Assembly (NCBI GenBank): GCA_037367355.1
Contig: CM074696.1
Span: 1,178,001-1,242,000 of the forward strand
Direction of reading: 5' to 3'
Origin: Neoscytalidium dimidiatum
Lineage: Eukaryota > Ascomycota > Dothideomycetes > Botryosphaeriales > Botryosphaeriaceae
DNA: 64,000 bases
Both the position numbers and the translations under genes were made by a program. Positions 1-11,455 of the stretch are shown here, piece after piece. Each line of letters starts with the position of its first letter. The first letter of the stretch is position 1. The notes beneath the pieces are model-generated. The model saw nothing but the letters and a program-made list of their open reading frames with translations, made no database searches and was not told the origin of the DNA.

Positions 1-2359
1 CGCGGTCGCCTATGTCGGTCGCGGGCCTCGTAACTCCACCCGCCGCTGGCCGCTGGCTGCTGGCCGTCAGCACGACCGGCCGCTGGCGGCGCTGGGACCA
101 AGGGACGCGAGCGCTCTCAGCCCCAGCCCCAACAGGCACGCTGCAATACGGCATTACGTTGTGCCGGGCAAACTTGCACGCTGATGAGCAAGCCACACCC
201 CTGCCCGGACAGTTTCTAGAAGTCAGGCGGCGAGTCGAATCCCAAGCATCCACAGGCGATCGCCCGTCGGATTCCGCTTCAGGTTACGCGTACAAGACAT
301 GTGGAAAGTTCGCTCTGGCGCTCCCGGGCCAGCCGGTGCGCGCTGGGCGGACGGCGCCGGTGCGCACAGGAGGGAGGCAAGCTTGAACGATCCGGCCAGG
401 CCTGTGGAGCGCCTGTTTCTGCTAGAGCAGAGGCGGTAAGTCGTGATTGCCATGGATGCGCTGCGTCGCCCGCGACCGCTACGATTGCTACGACCGGTCA
501 AGCCTTGAGCGGCCCATCGCAGATGGCCCACCACAAACACGTGGTGGGCGACGGCCGCGGACGCCTCTTTTTCTTCAGCGACGACAGCAGCATAGCCGGC
601 GGCACCACCAGCGGCGGCGGCGGCCGTCAGACGGGTGTCGATGAAGGCAAAGCTCCGGGCCCGGTCATGCGCGCTGCTGAAACCGTGCCAATTCTCTCAT
701 TGGATACATAATTTCCGGAATTTTACAGCAAGCTTGCTGAAATAACGATTGTCAGCGAAGGGCGGCGCGCCGCGGGCAGCCAATCCGGGGGCGGTCGCGC
801 GCATGCAGGCACACACAGAGAGAGAGACAGACAGAGTAAGGCGGCACGGCGGGCCTCTCGCAGCGACTGCGACGGCGCCTGTTGCAGCTTATTGGCCGAC
901 CTAATAACGGGGCTCAGGCTAAATAGAGTCGGAGGGCGTTTCGTGAGTGGCAACCGCTGCCAGCGAAGCGCATAATGGTTTCGCGGAGCGAGTCATCGCT
1001 GGGGCGCCCGAGATAATCTTAGTACGCAGAGGCCGTGCCGCAGCCAGAGTATTGGGGAGTCATGGAGGCTGGTCGTGCTTGGTCGTGCTGGTGGATCGGC
1101 GGGCTTGGGGCGGCGGGCTAACGAAGACGGGCACACGCCGCCGAGGCAGAGGCAGGGCCGGGCAGGGCAGAGAGCAGCGCGCAGGGCAGGGCAACGCGAA
1201 GGCCAACGCGACGGCCAACGGCTCGTGGGCGGCGCTGCGTCTGCTGGCCGACTGGGCGACTGGGCGACACCCGGGCGGCGACGACGAGTGGCCAGGGGCA
1301 CGTCCGCGCCCGCGCCCGCGCCCGCGTGCGCTGCGCCTTTTTCACCCACGGCGGCGGCGATCGCCTCGCGCTGCCCAGCGCCCAAAACGGGCCCAGCGTG
1401 CATAGCTGTATCCGGTATGTAGCGTCTGGGGCCGCTTTGTCGCACGCATGCCAGGCCACAGGCGCGACGACGCATGCAGCCCCCAGCTGCACCGCGAGCA
1501 TCGCTGCTGCACGCCAAGCGCGTTGGCTGGCCGGCGAGACGCTCGCGCCGCGCGCCATTGGCCGGGCCTCGCAGCGAGGAGGGCGGGCGCAGCGCCTGTG
1601 CGCCGGCCTGTTCCTTGCAAACGCTGCACGCAAGAGACCCGCTAGGGAGGGCGCGCTGCTAGGGCTCTGGCCCGCCCAGCTCCCAGCACAGTCACGCCCG
1701 CTGCGACACGCCAGAGATCCTTCGCCGTGCCGCTAACGTCAATCCCGCCGGCGTCAGCCTGCAGTGCCTGAGCGCCGTGTCGCCGCCGGCTAGTGTGCTA
1801 GGGTGCCAGGATGTGCCAGGGGGGGCCCGCAACAAAGTAGCCACGCCTAGTCCGTCTTCGTCACTGCCGTTCGAGCATGGATCACCTAGCCTGCGCCTTC
1901 CTATTAGACGGGGCCCTTGTCGCGCCCTGCAACGCTCATCGGCGCCCGGACATCTGCAGCACTTATCATCACCGCTGCCCGCCTCGGCTGCCCGCCTACT
2001 ACTGTTGCACTTGCCTGCCATCCCGATCTACCTTACCCTACCTCACTACCTACATCATAACATCCCGTCCGCCTCCTTCACCACCACCACCAACCTCACC
2101 TCTCCCTCCCGCCTTGCAGCACTCAGCCTCCTCCAGCCGCCTCACACCCAATTGACTCCGCTGGTTTCCTTTTTCTCTCTCTCTCTATCTCTCTGTGTGT
2201 GCTCTGCTGTACTTGCTCCCGCCCGGCCCCCCACAGGAATCCTGGTGTTTTCTTGTCCCGAGGCCATTTGGATCCACCGCTTTAATACTCATCCATCCGT
2301 CCTTGGAGCCCTTCGCTGGACCGCTAAGGACGACTCCGCCGCAGCACTCTTAATCCATC
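1..2359. other. Gene-free GC-rich region and kinase promoter
   Basis: No open frame here shows recognisable protein sequence. The overlapping frames are low-complexity, rich in Arg/Ala/Pro, and typical of GC-rich noncoding DNA. From about 2000 the + strand becomes strongly pyrimidine-rich, with a CT/GT simple repeat near 2172-2201, as is common just upstream of filamentous-fungal start codons. This part probably holds the promoter and 5' leader of the kinase gene that starts at 2360. Confidence 0.6.
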
Positions 2360-3738
2360 ATGTTGCCGACCCCGCCAGCATCGCCAACGCTCAGTGGAGG
2401 ATATGCGCCGCCCCAGCAACGATTGGGCCAGATTCTCGCCGGTCGCCTGCAGTTCATTGGAATCCTTGGTGAGGGCGCCTACGGAACCGTCTACAAGGCC
2501 GTGGATATCCACTCCGGAATCCAGTATGCCGTCAAGGCCCTGAACAAGCTCAACCTCGAGCCCCGCCAGCGGAAGTTCCAACAGCGTGAGATCCAGCTCC
2601 ATCATCTGGCCAGTTCGCACCCAAATGTAGTGTCGCTGGTCAAGATTATGGACTCACCTGAATGCACATACGTAGTCTTGGAGTACTGCCCTGACGGCGA
2701 CCTCTTCTCCAACATCACTGAGCGTGGAAGGTATGCCCGCGATGACGAGCTCGCCAGGAGAGCGTTCCTCCAGATCTTGGACGCCGTTGGATATTGCCAC
2801 TCCATGGGCATCTACCACCGGGACCTCAAGCCTGAGAACATCTTGGTCACCGACAATGGTAACACCGTCAAGCTTGCTGACTTCGGCCTTGCCACTTCTG
2901 ACCCCTACACTTCCGACTTTGGTTGCGGATCTACCTTCTACATGTCTCCAGGTATGCATTCCGCGGAGCGATGATCCCTGTCAACAGACGCTAACGTGTC
3001 ACAGAATGCCAACAGCCCAACCCTAAGGCTTACGCATCCTATGAGTCGGCGCCCAATGACGTATGGTCGCTGGGCGTTATCCTCGTCAATCTGACCTGTG
3101 GCCGCAATCCGTGGAAGAAGGCCTCCCTGGAGGACTCCACGTTCCGCGCCTTCATGAAGGATCCCAACTTCCTCAGGACCATTCTTCCCATCTCCTACGA
3201 GCTGGACGCCATTCTGAGGAGGATCTTCGATCCCAACCCTGCGACCCGAATCAAGCTTCCCGAGCTGAGGGATCTGATTCAGCGTTGCCCGAGGTTTACC
3301 AAGGCCCCCACTCCCATCTACGCCCCCGCCCCGATCTCCACTCCCCCGATTCAGCCTTACGACCAGTGCAACCCTGGATTCCAGCCTGGACTGATGCCGA
3401 TGCCTCAACCCTACATGGCCAACTTCGTTCCTCAGGCACCTATCTCTCCTCCCCCCTACTCTCTCCAGTACCCGGCGCCCTCCATCTCCTCTGGAAGTTC
3501 CGGGTCTGATACTGGTTCCGTCTTCTCTCATGTCTCTTCCACTTCTTCAGCTTCTTCTACCTCTTCGATTAGCCACATGAACAGCGTGCCATGCCAGGGC
3601 AACGGCATCGCTCCGCATCAACCATACGTTCCCAGCCCGGCCAATGCGTGGCTGAGCTCCTACTTCCAACAGGCCGGTAATCTCGTAAAGCAGTTCTCAC
3701 AGCAGCTGTCTTTCCAACGGCCTCTCTGCGCCCACTAG
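2360..3738 (+). CDS. Ran1/Pat1-like serine/threonine protein kinase
   Basis: Two exons, 2360-2951 and 3005-3738, encode 441 aa. The 53-nt intron (GTATGC...ACAG, with a GCTAACG branch site) interrupts the activation segment and restores frame exactly. The kinase domain covers about residues 30-285: glycine loop GEGAYGTV (37-44), catalytic Lys59 in YAVK, HRDLKPEN (153-160), DFG (174-176), and an SPE in place of APE that is completed across the splice junction. The C-terminal tail is rich in Pro, Ser and Thr. Architecture and motifs fit the Ran1/Pat1/Ksp1/Sks1-like group, which acts in nutrient and developmental signalling in fungi. I infer the group; the precise orthologue is not resolvable by eye. 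The ATG follows a pyrimidine-rich leader, and no upstream in-frame ATG extends conserved sequence. Confidence 0.9.
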
Positions 3739-6700
3739 ACTGGAGCGGTCCATTTCGGAAGTCCCCCCAATCATGGAGATTTCTTCGATTATCATGAGCC
3801 TTCTTCACGATGTGTTCTATACTTCTATTTCAAAAGTCACGACGAGATGAGATGTACTCTTTTTCCAGTAAGGTGTTACGGGGTTGGCAAGGGCCTGGCG
3901 CAAAACAATCACCGACGGCGTTTATCCAAGGATATTTTCTTCTCGTGGTTTGAAGTTTCCACCGCGGACAGATATAGACGGCTGCGGTCCCCGGTTTTCC
4001 TGTATTGCTTTTTAATTGCTTCCGGATATTTCAGCCTTGAGGCCAGTCGCTTCTTCATTAGAATGGCGAGCGGATATCTGCTTTCTTCTACAAAGACCGT
4101 TTCCGGGGGAGGATGTAACCTGATCAGCTCAGAGGGGACCCGGAGCAGAGATGCAGCATTTCATGGAGTTTCACCCCCAACTAAGCACCTGGAGTGTCAC
4201 TTGCTGGAGATTTAGTTCGCTCCATTCACATTCATTTTGATACCAGAGCAGAAAAGCTCATTTGTAAGATAGCAAGATTTGACCAAAGAAAGGGGAGGGT
4301 TTTGTTCGCTGGAATGATGGACGCCTTTGCGAGAGGCGCAGCAATGAGAACCGAAAAAAAAAAAACAATAGATACGAAAGCCTGCCCAGGCATCAAAACG
4401 GCCACACGACCTTCCCGGTATGAAAACCAGTGGTGACGAATGGGTTTCATTGGTCGACGGCGCGGAATAGAGTAATTGCGCCGGGCGATGGCCATCGCCC
4501 GGCAAGCGTGGCACAGGCCACGGGTCAATCTTCCAAAGTGTTCGCATGGGCATTCGCGGCCCACCTTGACTGCTAAGGAAAAAAAAAAAAAAGCTACCGA
4601 CGGAGTGGACGTCATAATCTCGCTTCCCCCCCCTTTCGTGATTGACCAAATTAGCAGGTTGAGCAATCACAGAGACTGGCCGCGGGCGGGCGGCAAACAA
4701 CCGTCGCGGGCTGGAGGCCCTGGGCTGGGATTGCAGCCTCCTCCGGGGCGCGAGGCCGGGGGTGGGCAGCGAACCGGGATGTGGGATGTGAGTCTATTGC
4801 CTCGCACGCGGCGGGTGTGGACGGGCGGACCAATGGCGGCCGCCGAGGGCCTTCGAGATTGAGTTTACAGCGTCATTGGCATCGGCAGGTGAGTGGCCGT
4901 TTCTGGGCGCCGGTGGTGGACGGAATTGGAGCTAAAGCAGATGGGCCGATTTGGAGGCGCAGACAGGGCGGCATACTCGTTCAAAGGCAAGCTTCCGAGC
5001 CCAGCCCCCCACCCCCAGCTCAGAGTCCAGCCTGGACGGATTCGTCGTGCTGTTGCTGTTGCTGATGATGATGATGATGTTGTTGTTGTTTTTGTTGCTC
5101 CTGGCGCCGTGCCGTGCCGTGCATGCAGCAGCCTGCTTCCACGATTCTGCTGGCCGGGCGCAACAGAGATCCCCCCTCCCGCGATGTCATATGACCCATG
5201 TCAATCTCCATCGCAACGGCCGCTGTCTTGCCTGCCTGCCTGCCTGCTTGCCTTGCCCCGTCAATCGGTTCGCCTTCAGCCTCCACTAGCGGCGGGTGGA
5301 TGAGGTGGTGAGCTCACATTGTTGGTGCCAGACCCGGCCAGGCCAGCAGCGCCGTCGCTCTGTGGCTCCAAAGCGAGCCTCCGCCGTCGCGGCACTGGGT
5401 CGCACGCATCATGATCTTCGTGATGGGCATGCCGGACCATCCTGGCCCCACTGTTCAGATGTCACTGCGGCCGCGTTCCTGTCAGCCTGACCGGTGCGCC
5501 GCCAGGTGCCAGGCTGAGGAGTGCCTCGCCTGCCCGTTCACCCCGTCCCTCCCCCCACCGCGCAACGTGCAACACGGTGGCGAAGGATGCGCGCCCTTGC
5601 CGTGTTTCTGCATCGCGTTGTTTCAACATGAACAACGTGTGGCCGTTTCGACACGCGGCTGATATCACTCAAGCGCCCATCCCACATCTCTGCCTTGCCT
5701 GCCTACCTGCCGCCTCGGTGCAGCAGCAGTCATGCGGCTTACGGTCATCAGACCAACGAGGGAGAAGCAAATATTCCGCGCTTGCAACTCGTCAATCGCC
5801 CGCCTGTCAAACGTCAGACAGCGTCTATTGGGCCGTCATCCTCAATTCCTCTCCACCTCCTCGTCGAACAAGCTCGTCGCGGCTAAGATGCACATGCGAA
5901 ACCACTCCACTCACAGCCTGACACACCTCAACCCTCCCTGCACCGGCGCTGCCTCTGCGACTCGATTTGCCGCGCAGCCCTCGTCCTCCACCACCATCTC
6001 CACCACCACCCAACCATCCAGCCACCCATCCATCCATCCATCCTTTTCCAGCAATCTTCCATGCCAGATGCCGCAGCTCCAAGCCTCTCGACGGCCCGGC
6101 ACTTGAGCCCTGGGAGCGGAGAGGTCATAGCCGTGCTTAGCACCGCTCGCTGCGTGCTGCCACCTGCCTCCGCGCCGCCCCGCGCGCGCCGCTCCTCCCG
6201 CTGAGCCTTACCCTAGTCCCTCGCCCCAAGCGCTCTATTCCTTCTATTTCGCTGAGAGTCGGCCGAAAGCTGACCCAGCCAGGCTGCATGCACTGCACAG
6301 AGTCCGTGTGCGTCCGTGACGCCCACGCCCGCCCTGCCGGTCTGCACTGTCGCACAAGTCGAATCTCCAACGGCACACGGTCTTGATCCAGGGTCGTGCC
6401 ACGCTGCGCCCTTGCTCTCTCTTCCGCCGGCCTTGATCAGGGCTACACAGCCCGCGGAGCGGAACGCGCGCGCTTGTGTGTAACTTCACTGCTTGCTGCT
6501 GTTCCCGCCCGCCCCATGTACTCCAGATCCGACCGGCTGCAGGCCCTACTGCATGCAGCCCGCTTGATGCGGTGCCGTCCCATGGCCGCGAAGCTCCAGC
6601 CGTTGGGAGCTGCGTGTGCCACTGTCAGCGAGAGGCTGGGGCCAGCGCCCGGCCATGCATTGCTCCAGCAGGAGCTTCTATTGAAGTAAGGTCGAGGTGA

Positions 6701-8933
6701 GTCGTCTCGGATAGGCGTGCATGCCTACCTCAATCAATTACTCGTCAGCATCACCTGTACGTGGCTATGCTCGCGTGCCGGTTCGCTCCGGCCACTCGCC
6801 ACTCGATACCTCCCTCTCCTGTCCCCGCCAACCTCGTCTCTCGTGCGAGCGTGCATGCTCCTGTCTATATGTCACGCATGTATCGCCATGTGAAATTAAT
6901 TGCAATCGTCCGGATTCGGGTGAGGCGTCAATCCCTGGTTCTTTCAAACGTGCCCGGACATGCCTCATTCGCGATTGTGCAGCGACCTTGACGGCCAGTC
7001 CGCAGAGCTGCTCTACATCACGGTCTCTCCGGGGCGCTGAAGGCGCATACTGTGGGTTGTTGGCATAGCATGCGGCTGTTCCTCCTGTCTAGCCGCTCGG
7101 AGAGCGCGCTCCGTGTCTGGGACTACTGCGGATTGGTCGTACGCACTTTCAGCTGGTAGGCTCGGAGGAAAAGAAGCAGACTTCGATGCTGCAGCACTGC
7201 TGTGCATACACGTCAAACGTCAAATGCAGCTAACGCTGTCCAACGACTCTCTTTACTTCGTTCCTAGTTTCTCCGTCTCTGCATTTTCTTTGCCTTGTAC
7301 TCGTCAAACTAGGTGCCGCGATGGACCATTGAGTCCTCTTCACGCCTACGCGCCCAGCCACCCCCCAAGAAGCATGAAATATGACACGTTCCTTTTACCT
7401 TCCATCGTACCATTCATTGCCTTATCCTTTTCGTAGACTGACGCGTTGATCTACCGGAAGAAACGCACGCACTCGAGCTTCTCTGGTCCTTATGTCGAAC
7501 CACGATAACAACGTGGAGACGGAGCACGCGAGCAAAAAGCAACTTGGCAATGTTTGTCGCGCCACCGCATGCGCGTCCAGAGCAGAAACACCACCAGCTG
7601 TCTCTGCAAAGCAAGCAGGGCACTCAGCTTCTTACTCCACCATCGGGAACCAGAGACAATCTAGGCCAGCGAGGAGCGAAGCCATGAGTCCGCAGGCGTC
7701 CTGCCGTCTCTCGTGTCATGCAAAAACTCCACTACAGCACGCTGTACTCGCATCACTTACCCGGGAATCGCAGATTGAGAGGCAATATTCCGAATCAACC
7801 AACAGCGTGACTTCTGACACACATTATTCGGGCCAGTGTGTCCAAGCCAGCGCAAGGCGCGCCCTCCTCGGCACCGGCTGACGAAGGATGATGACACGAC
7901 GGTGGCGAACCAGCTTCGATCTCCTTGACGACACCTCGTGCGCGTGCCGCCATATCTCTGCTCTATCCGGGCAACGAAGCATCCGTATCGGTTGGTCACC
8001 GGTCGCCCTGTTCTCTCATCCTACAGCGCCACCTCTAGCTGTGACATGACATACGACGCACAGCAAGAGCGTGGTGAGAATCGCGACAGCAGACGTTGCC
8101 GAGCCGCGACACTCCGCGGTCCTCCCTGGTGGAGGCAATCACAGCCCTCAACAACTGTACCCATACGATCACGATATTACTATCATTATTGTCTCAGCTG
8201 CCTTCTTTCTGAGTATCGAACGGGACCCGCCGTCTGCCCGCCCCTTCGCGTGGTCTGCCCACCGTACCGTGTCTAGCTAGCCGTTTGAGACTCCGGCGCC
8301 TCTCAAATCGTCATCATCGTCGTCGCCCCCGTCGTTCTCGTCGCGAGACCTTTCGATTTCGGAAGCGTACCGAGTCTCGTGTCTGCCGCACGCTAGTCGT
8401 GGCTTTTTTTTTCCCCCCTCTCCTTCGCCCTTGCTCTTCTCCCGTATGCCGGGCATCACGGACAATTTCCGAGCCGCGAGACGCCACAATAGATCGTTGC
8501 CGATCAAGCGTATGGGGCTACTGAGGAACTATTGATAGCAGGGTGCGAGGACATTTTCTTGGTGCATAGGCTTGGCGGCTAGAGGGCGAGACGTTTCCGC
8601 TCATGGTATGGCACCTCCGAAAATGATTATTTCCAGAAATTTTCTCTTCATCGTCGCGAAAGGCGTCAAGCCCCCCTCTCCTTTTTTTTTTTTTTTTTGC
8701 GAAGAGCCTAGATGAGTGGAACCGTTAATCCTAAGTTTTAGGCCTCCACGTGGTCGAAAAGAGTTTTCGTTGTCTTCAGGGTCTCGCTTTGTCGTAAGAC
8801 TCCAGAGTTGGGTGATAGTCGCGTTGTGGCGCAGATCCGGAATGCTCTGGGCAAGAGGAGGTCGGTGCGCGCACGCTCGCTCAATGCAGAATCTACCCAA
8901 AAAGAGAGAAGTGGAAGGGAGGGAAAAAAATTC
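3739..8933. other. Long gene-free region
   Basis: Over 5 kb without a supportable gene. The first 500 bases are AT-richer and probably hold the 3' UTR of the kinase. From 4.4 to 8.4 kb the DNA is GC-rich and pyrimidine-biased, with simple repeats (CTG/ATG/TTG trinucleotides at about 5048-5097, CCAT runs near 6005-6040, a T run at about 8682-8698). Frames of up to 129 codons occur but have no domain signature or conserved-looking composition. Confidence 0.55.
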
Positions 8934-9052
8934 ACGTACAGCAGCTGGTATTCCCCAATGGTCACCCACTTGAGTACTAATCAGCCGGTCTATTGCTTAA
9001 ATATCGGAGAGCGAACGGGATCCGTTGTAGTCAATAGCCTATGACCGTACAT
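8934..9052 (-). rRNA. Dispersed 5S rRNA gene
   Basis: The minus strand reads as a 119-nt 5S rRNA. The ends pair as an 8-bp helix I (ATGTACGG with CTGTACGT). The internal control segment TTAAGCAATAGACCGGCTGA and the conserved GTGGGTGACC block near the 3' end are present. Seven T residues lie four bases past the 3' end, a Pol III terminator. Dispersed single 5S genes are normal in Pezizomycotina. Several positions look C-to-T changed from the usual fungal consensus and the flanks are AT-rich, so a mildly diverged or ageing copy is possible. The intact helix I and terminator favour a functional gene. Confidence 0.82.
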
Positions 9053-10424
9053 GTTTATCGTCGTTGCCGTGGTTTTTGATAAAGGTATGTTTTGAGCAGC
9101 AGTGAAGACTAGTAGGGGAGAGCGACAGATATAGGCCGAGGTTTCAATAACTACTTAGTTTTTTAGAGTCTGCACTCAGCCATCTTCGCACAAGATACAT
9201 GATCTCTATTTGAATACGTACTCCGAATGAGGTGGGATACATCTCACTATATACAGCGCAGTCCATATAACGAGTTGATCTCCAACATACTCTCTACAGA
9301 GATCGGTACGGAGATCGTTCTACTTTTCGCCGGAAGATTCGTAAGCTTGTAGTAACGTATTTACAGCCCTCATTAGGATATTATTATGGAAAGACATTGC
9401 ACAGGGAATAGGCTCTACAGAGCTTTAATTACGTTCTTATTGTTGTTGTTCATTCATCTTTACCTCCTTAACATACCGTGTAGATTGCATTATGGTTTAC
9501 CTTTAGTCATCTAGTGAAAGTATCACAACATGAATACACATCCCAGAGTCTGTTCTCAGGAATAGCTTTACATTTTGGAGCTTTTGCTTATCCCAATAAC
9601 GCCTATAGCCTACGCAGATGAAGAGATTCACAACAAGTCCAGGGGGTTCGACGACCTTCCCGAAGGCCAACAAAAGGAAATTGAACAGAACAAGCCAGCG
9701 ACGGCCTTTCTTTCCCGGCCTCTGCTACTGGAAATTTTCCCAAGATGACTGTCATGCATACTCCAAATACGCAGGGCGGAATGACGAGACGTCAGTCAGC
9801 AGCTAGCAATTGCAGCATTCAATGGCTATTTGCAAGGAGAAATGAATTCGCGATGTCAACCTCGACATCTAGACTCTCGTACGGCATCTACTGCCCCCGA
9901 AGATGAGCTCATTCACGCACTTGATAGTGAAACAAATCCTCAACGACCCGACCCCTAAGTTTGGCTCCATCACAGCGATCCCGAGACTGAAGTCGCAGCG
10001 AAAGGCCTATATGTTTGCTATGTATATACTAAGCGTCATCCCACAGGCCTAATGGACATGGGATTCCGCATAGAGCTACGTTAGAAAGCGTAGGCGGCAC
10101 CGATTCGCTTCGGAAGAGGGTCAGACGGGGCGACGGGATCCAAAAAAAAAAAAAAAAAAGTTGAAAGTGTGACGGAGGATAACAAGCGCAAAGCGGAGAG
10201 TATCCAGGCTTCTCGTGACTTAAGAGCTACCTTGAATGGTGCAATGAACGATAGTCCAACTCCACCCCGCTAAAGATTTGATTACAAGGCCATGCGCCAG
10301 AAGCGAAGATTAGAACAGGAGGAGGAGGGAAACATTACGCTTATGGAGTAACAGACCAAGGAGAGACACGAATAAGGCAGCATCAAAAAGAAAGAGCCGA
10401 GAATGAGTCTGAGCTGCTGGAAGG
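9053..10424. other. AT-rich island without a supportable gene
   Basis: Composition drops to AT-rich with many stops in all frames. A short coding-like stretch near 9620-9760 on the + strand (Glu/Lys/Asn-rich) is closed by stops and matches nothing I recognise. An 18-base A run lies at about 10142-10159. The region may be decayed repeat or transposon DNA, but I cannot identify terminal repeats or a transposase. Confidence 0.45.
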
Positions 10425-11063
10425 CTAAAGGTCATGGATCTTCGATGCACCTTCAAAGAAGCGTATGTAGCTCCAGCCATTGCGAGTTGCATACTCGTAC
10501 AATACGAAAAGAGCTCTTGGTGTCGAGTTGATCCAACCCTCGTAGTGGATTTGATTGCTTGGAATGTTCCTCCTTCCAGCCGCGGCAACGACTTGGCTTG
10601 TGCCGGGGGCATGGTTAATATCAAGAACTTTGATAAAGACGTTGCTCTCCAATGGATATTGGTAGTCATGCAGCTCAGGACCGCGCTCGACGCTTTCAAT
10701 GACTTCATCGTCGACGATCAGGCACATGCGGCTGACTTGCACTTCGTTTGGATCGCGACCTTCGTTCAGGGACGCCAAACGAGAGCGAAATCCGGTACGG
10801 ATCGCTGCCTCATTGGCGCCAGGGGAAGGAATGACTGTCCAATCCATGAGTTCGAATAGCTTTTTGTCATAGGGTCTGTCGTGGCTCTCGAGATAGTGGG
10901 CGATGTAATCCTTTATTTTTTCTACGGCTAAGTGGATGCGCTGAGGAAGTTGTTGGTCATCCTGTTGTGCTGGGTCGGCGGAAGCGACAATAACAAAAAC
11001 AAGAAAGCCCCACTTGTCGCCGGCAAGCCTCTTGACGAATTCGGCATCGGATTCGGCTGACAT
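10425..11063 (-). CDS. Hypothetical protein, 212 aa
   Basis: Single open frame from the ATG at 11063 to a TAG at 10425. A longer reading begins at a non-ATG codon and is not used. The protein starts MSAESDAEF and has mixed, soluble-looking composition, without signal peptide or membrane segments. I recognise no family. The segments WGFLVFVIVASADP and NGWSYIRFF suggest a folded domain rather than noise. It lies 133 bp downstream of another small minus-strand ORF (11197-11436). The two could be one gene: a GTAATT donor at the end of the upstream ORF and a CTAG acceptor at about 11113 would join them in frame. It sits in an accessory-looking region beside a decayed LysM gene. Confidence 0.5.
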   Translation of the reverse strand: MSAESDAEFVKRLAGDKWGFLVFVIVASADPAQQDDQQLPQRIHLAVEKIKDYIAHYLESHDRPYDKKLFELMDWTVIPSPGANEAAIRTGFRSRLASLNEGRDPNEVQVSRMCLIVDDEVIESVERGPELHDYQYPLESNVFIKVLDINHAPGTSQVVAAAGRRNIPSNQIHYEGWINSTPRALFVLYEYATRNGWSYIRFFEGASKIHDL

Positions 11064-11196
11064 TGTGAAGTTGGTGAGGAATGAAGTGAGGTGACGGATG
11101 GCCAATAAGCTAGCTCACTGCGGCGCAGTCCGGCGGCTGCACCCTTCTTGTTCCTGCCGCCGCAAGGCAGCAGCCGCCCACATACTGACTACTTAA

Positions 11197-11436
11197 TTAC
11201 TTTTCATGCTTGCTTAAAGCGCCAAGCTTCCTCCATGCAAGATACCGCTCGTTGTAGACCATTTCACCTACAGAAAAACTGCCTAAGTCCTGCAAAAGCA
11301 CATCGATCCTGAACTGTTGATAACCTCGTCCTGGGTGCTCGGATATTTCTACCGGCTTTTGTTCCAGGGCTGGATCAATTGAAAAGCCATAGGCTCTGAG
11401 CAACATCGCTTGGATTGCTTGCCTGTTCTCAGTCAT
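11197..11436 (-). CDS. Hypothetical protein, 79 aa, or first exon of a longer gene
   Basis: ATG at 11436, TAA at 11197. The translation is coding-like (FSIDPALEQKPVEISEHPG..., ...GEMVYNERYLAWRKLGALSK) and has no low-complexity bias. I recognise no domain. A possible GTAATT donor overlaps its last codons, so it may be the 5' exon of the 212-aa ORF just downstream. Its start is only about 20-200 bp from the left edge of the divergent LysM pseudogene. Confidence 0.4.
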   Translation of the reverse strand: MTENRQAIQAMLLRAYGFSIDPALEQKPVEISEHPGRGYQQFRIDVLLQDLGSFSVGEMVYNERYLAWRKLGALSKHEK

Positions 11437-11455
11437 TTAGGGCCCTCTCCATCCT

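Noticed and set aside
9618..9806. Transposase remnant in the AT-rich island
   Set aside because: A short Glu/Lys-rich stretch, but no DDE motif, terminal repeats or family match visible.
10425..11105. 226-codon version of the unknown ORF
   Set aside because: Its first codon is TTG; the first ATG is at 11063.
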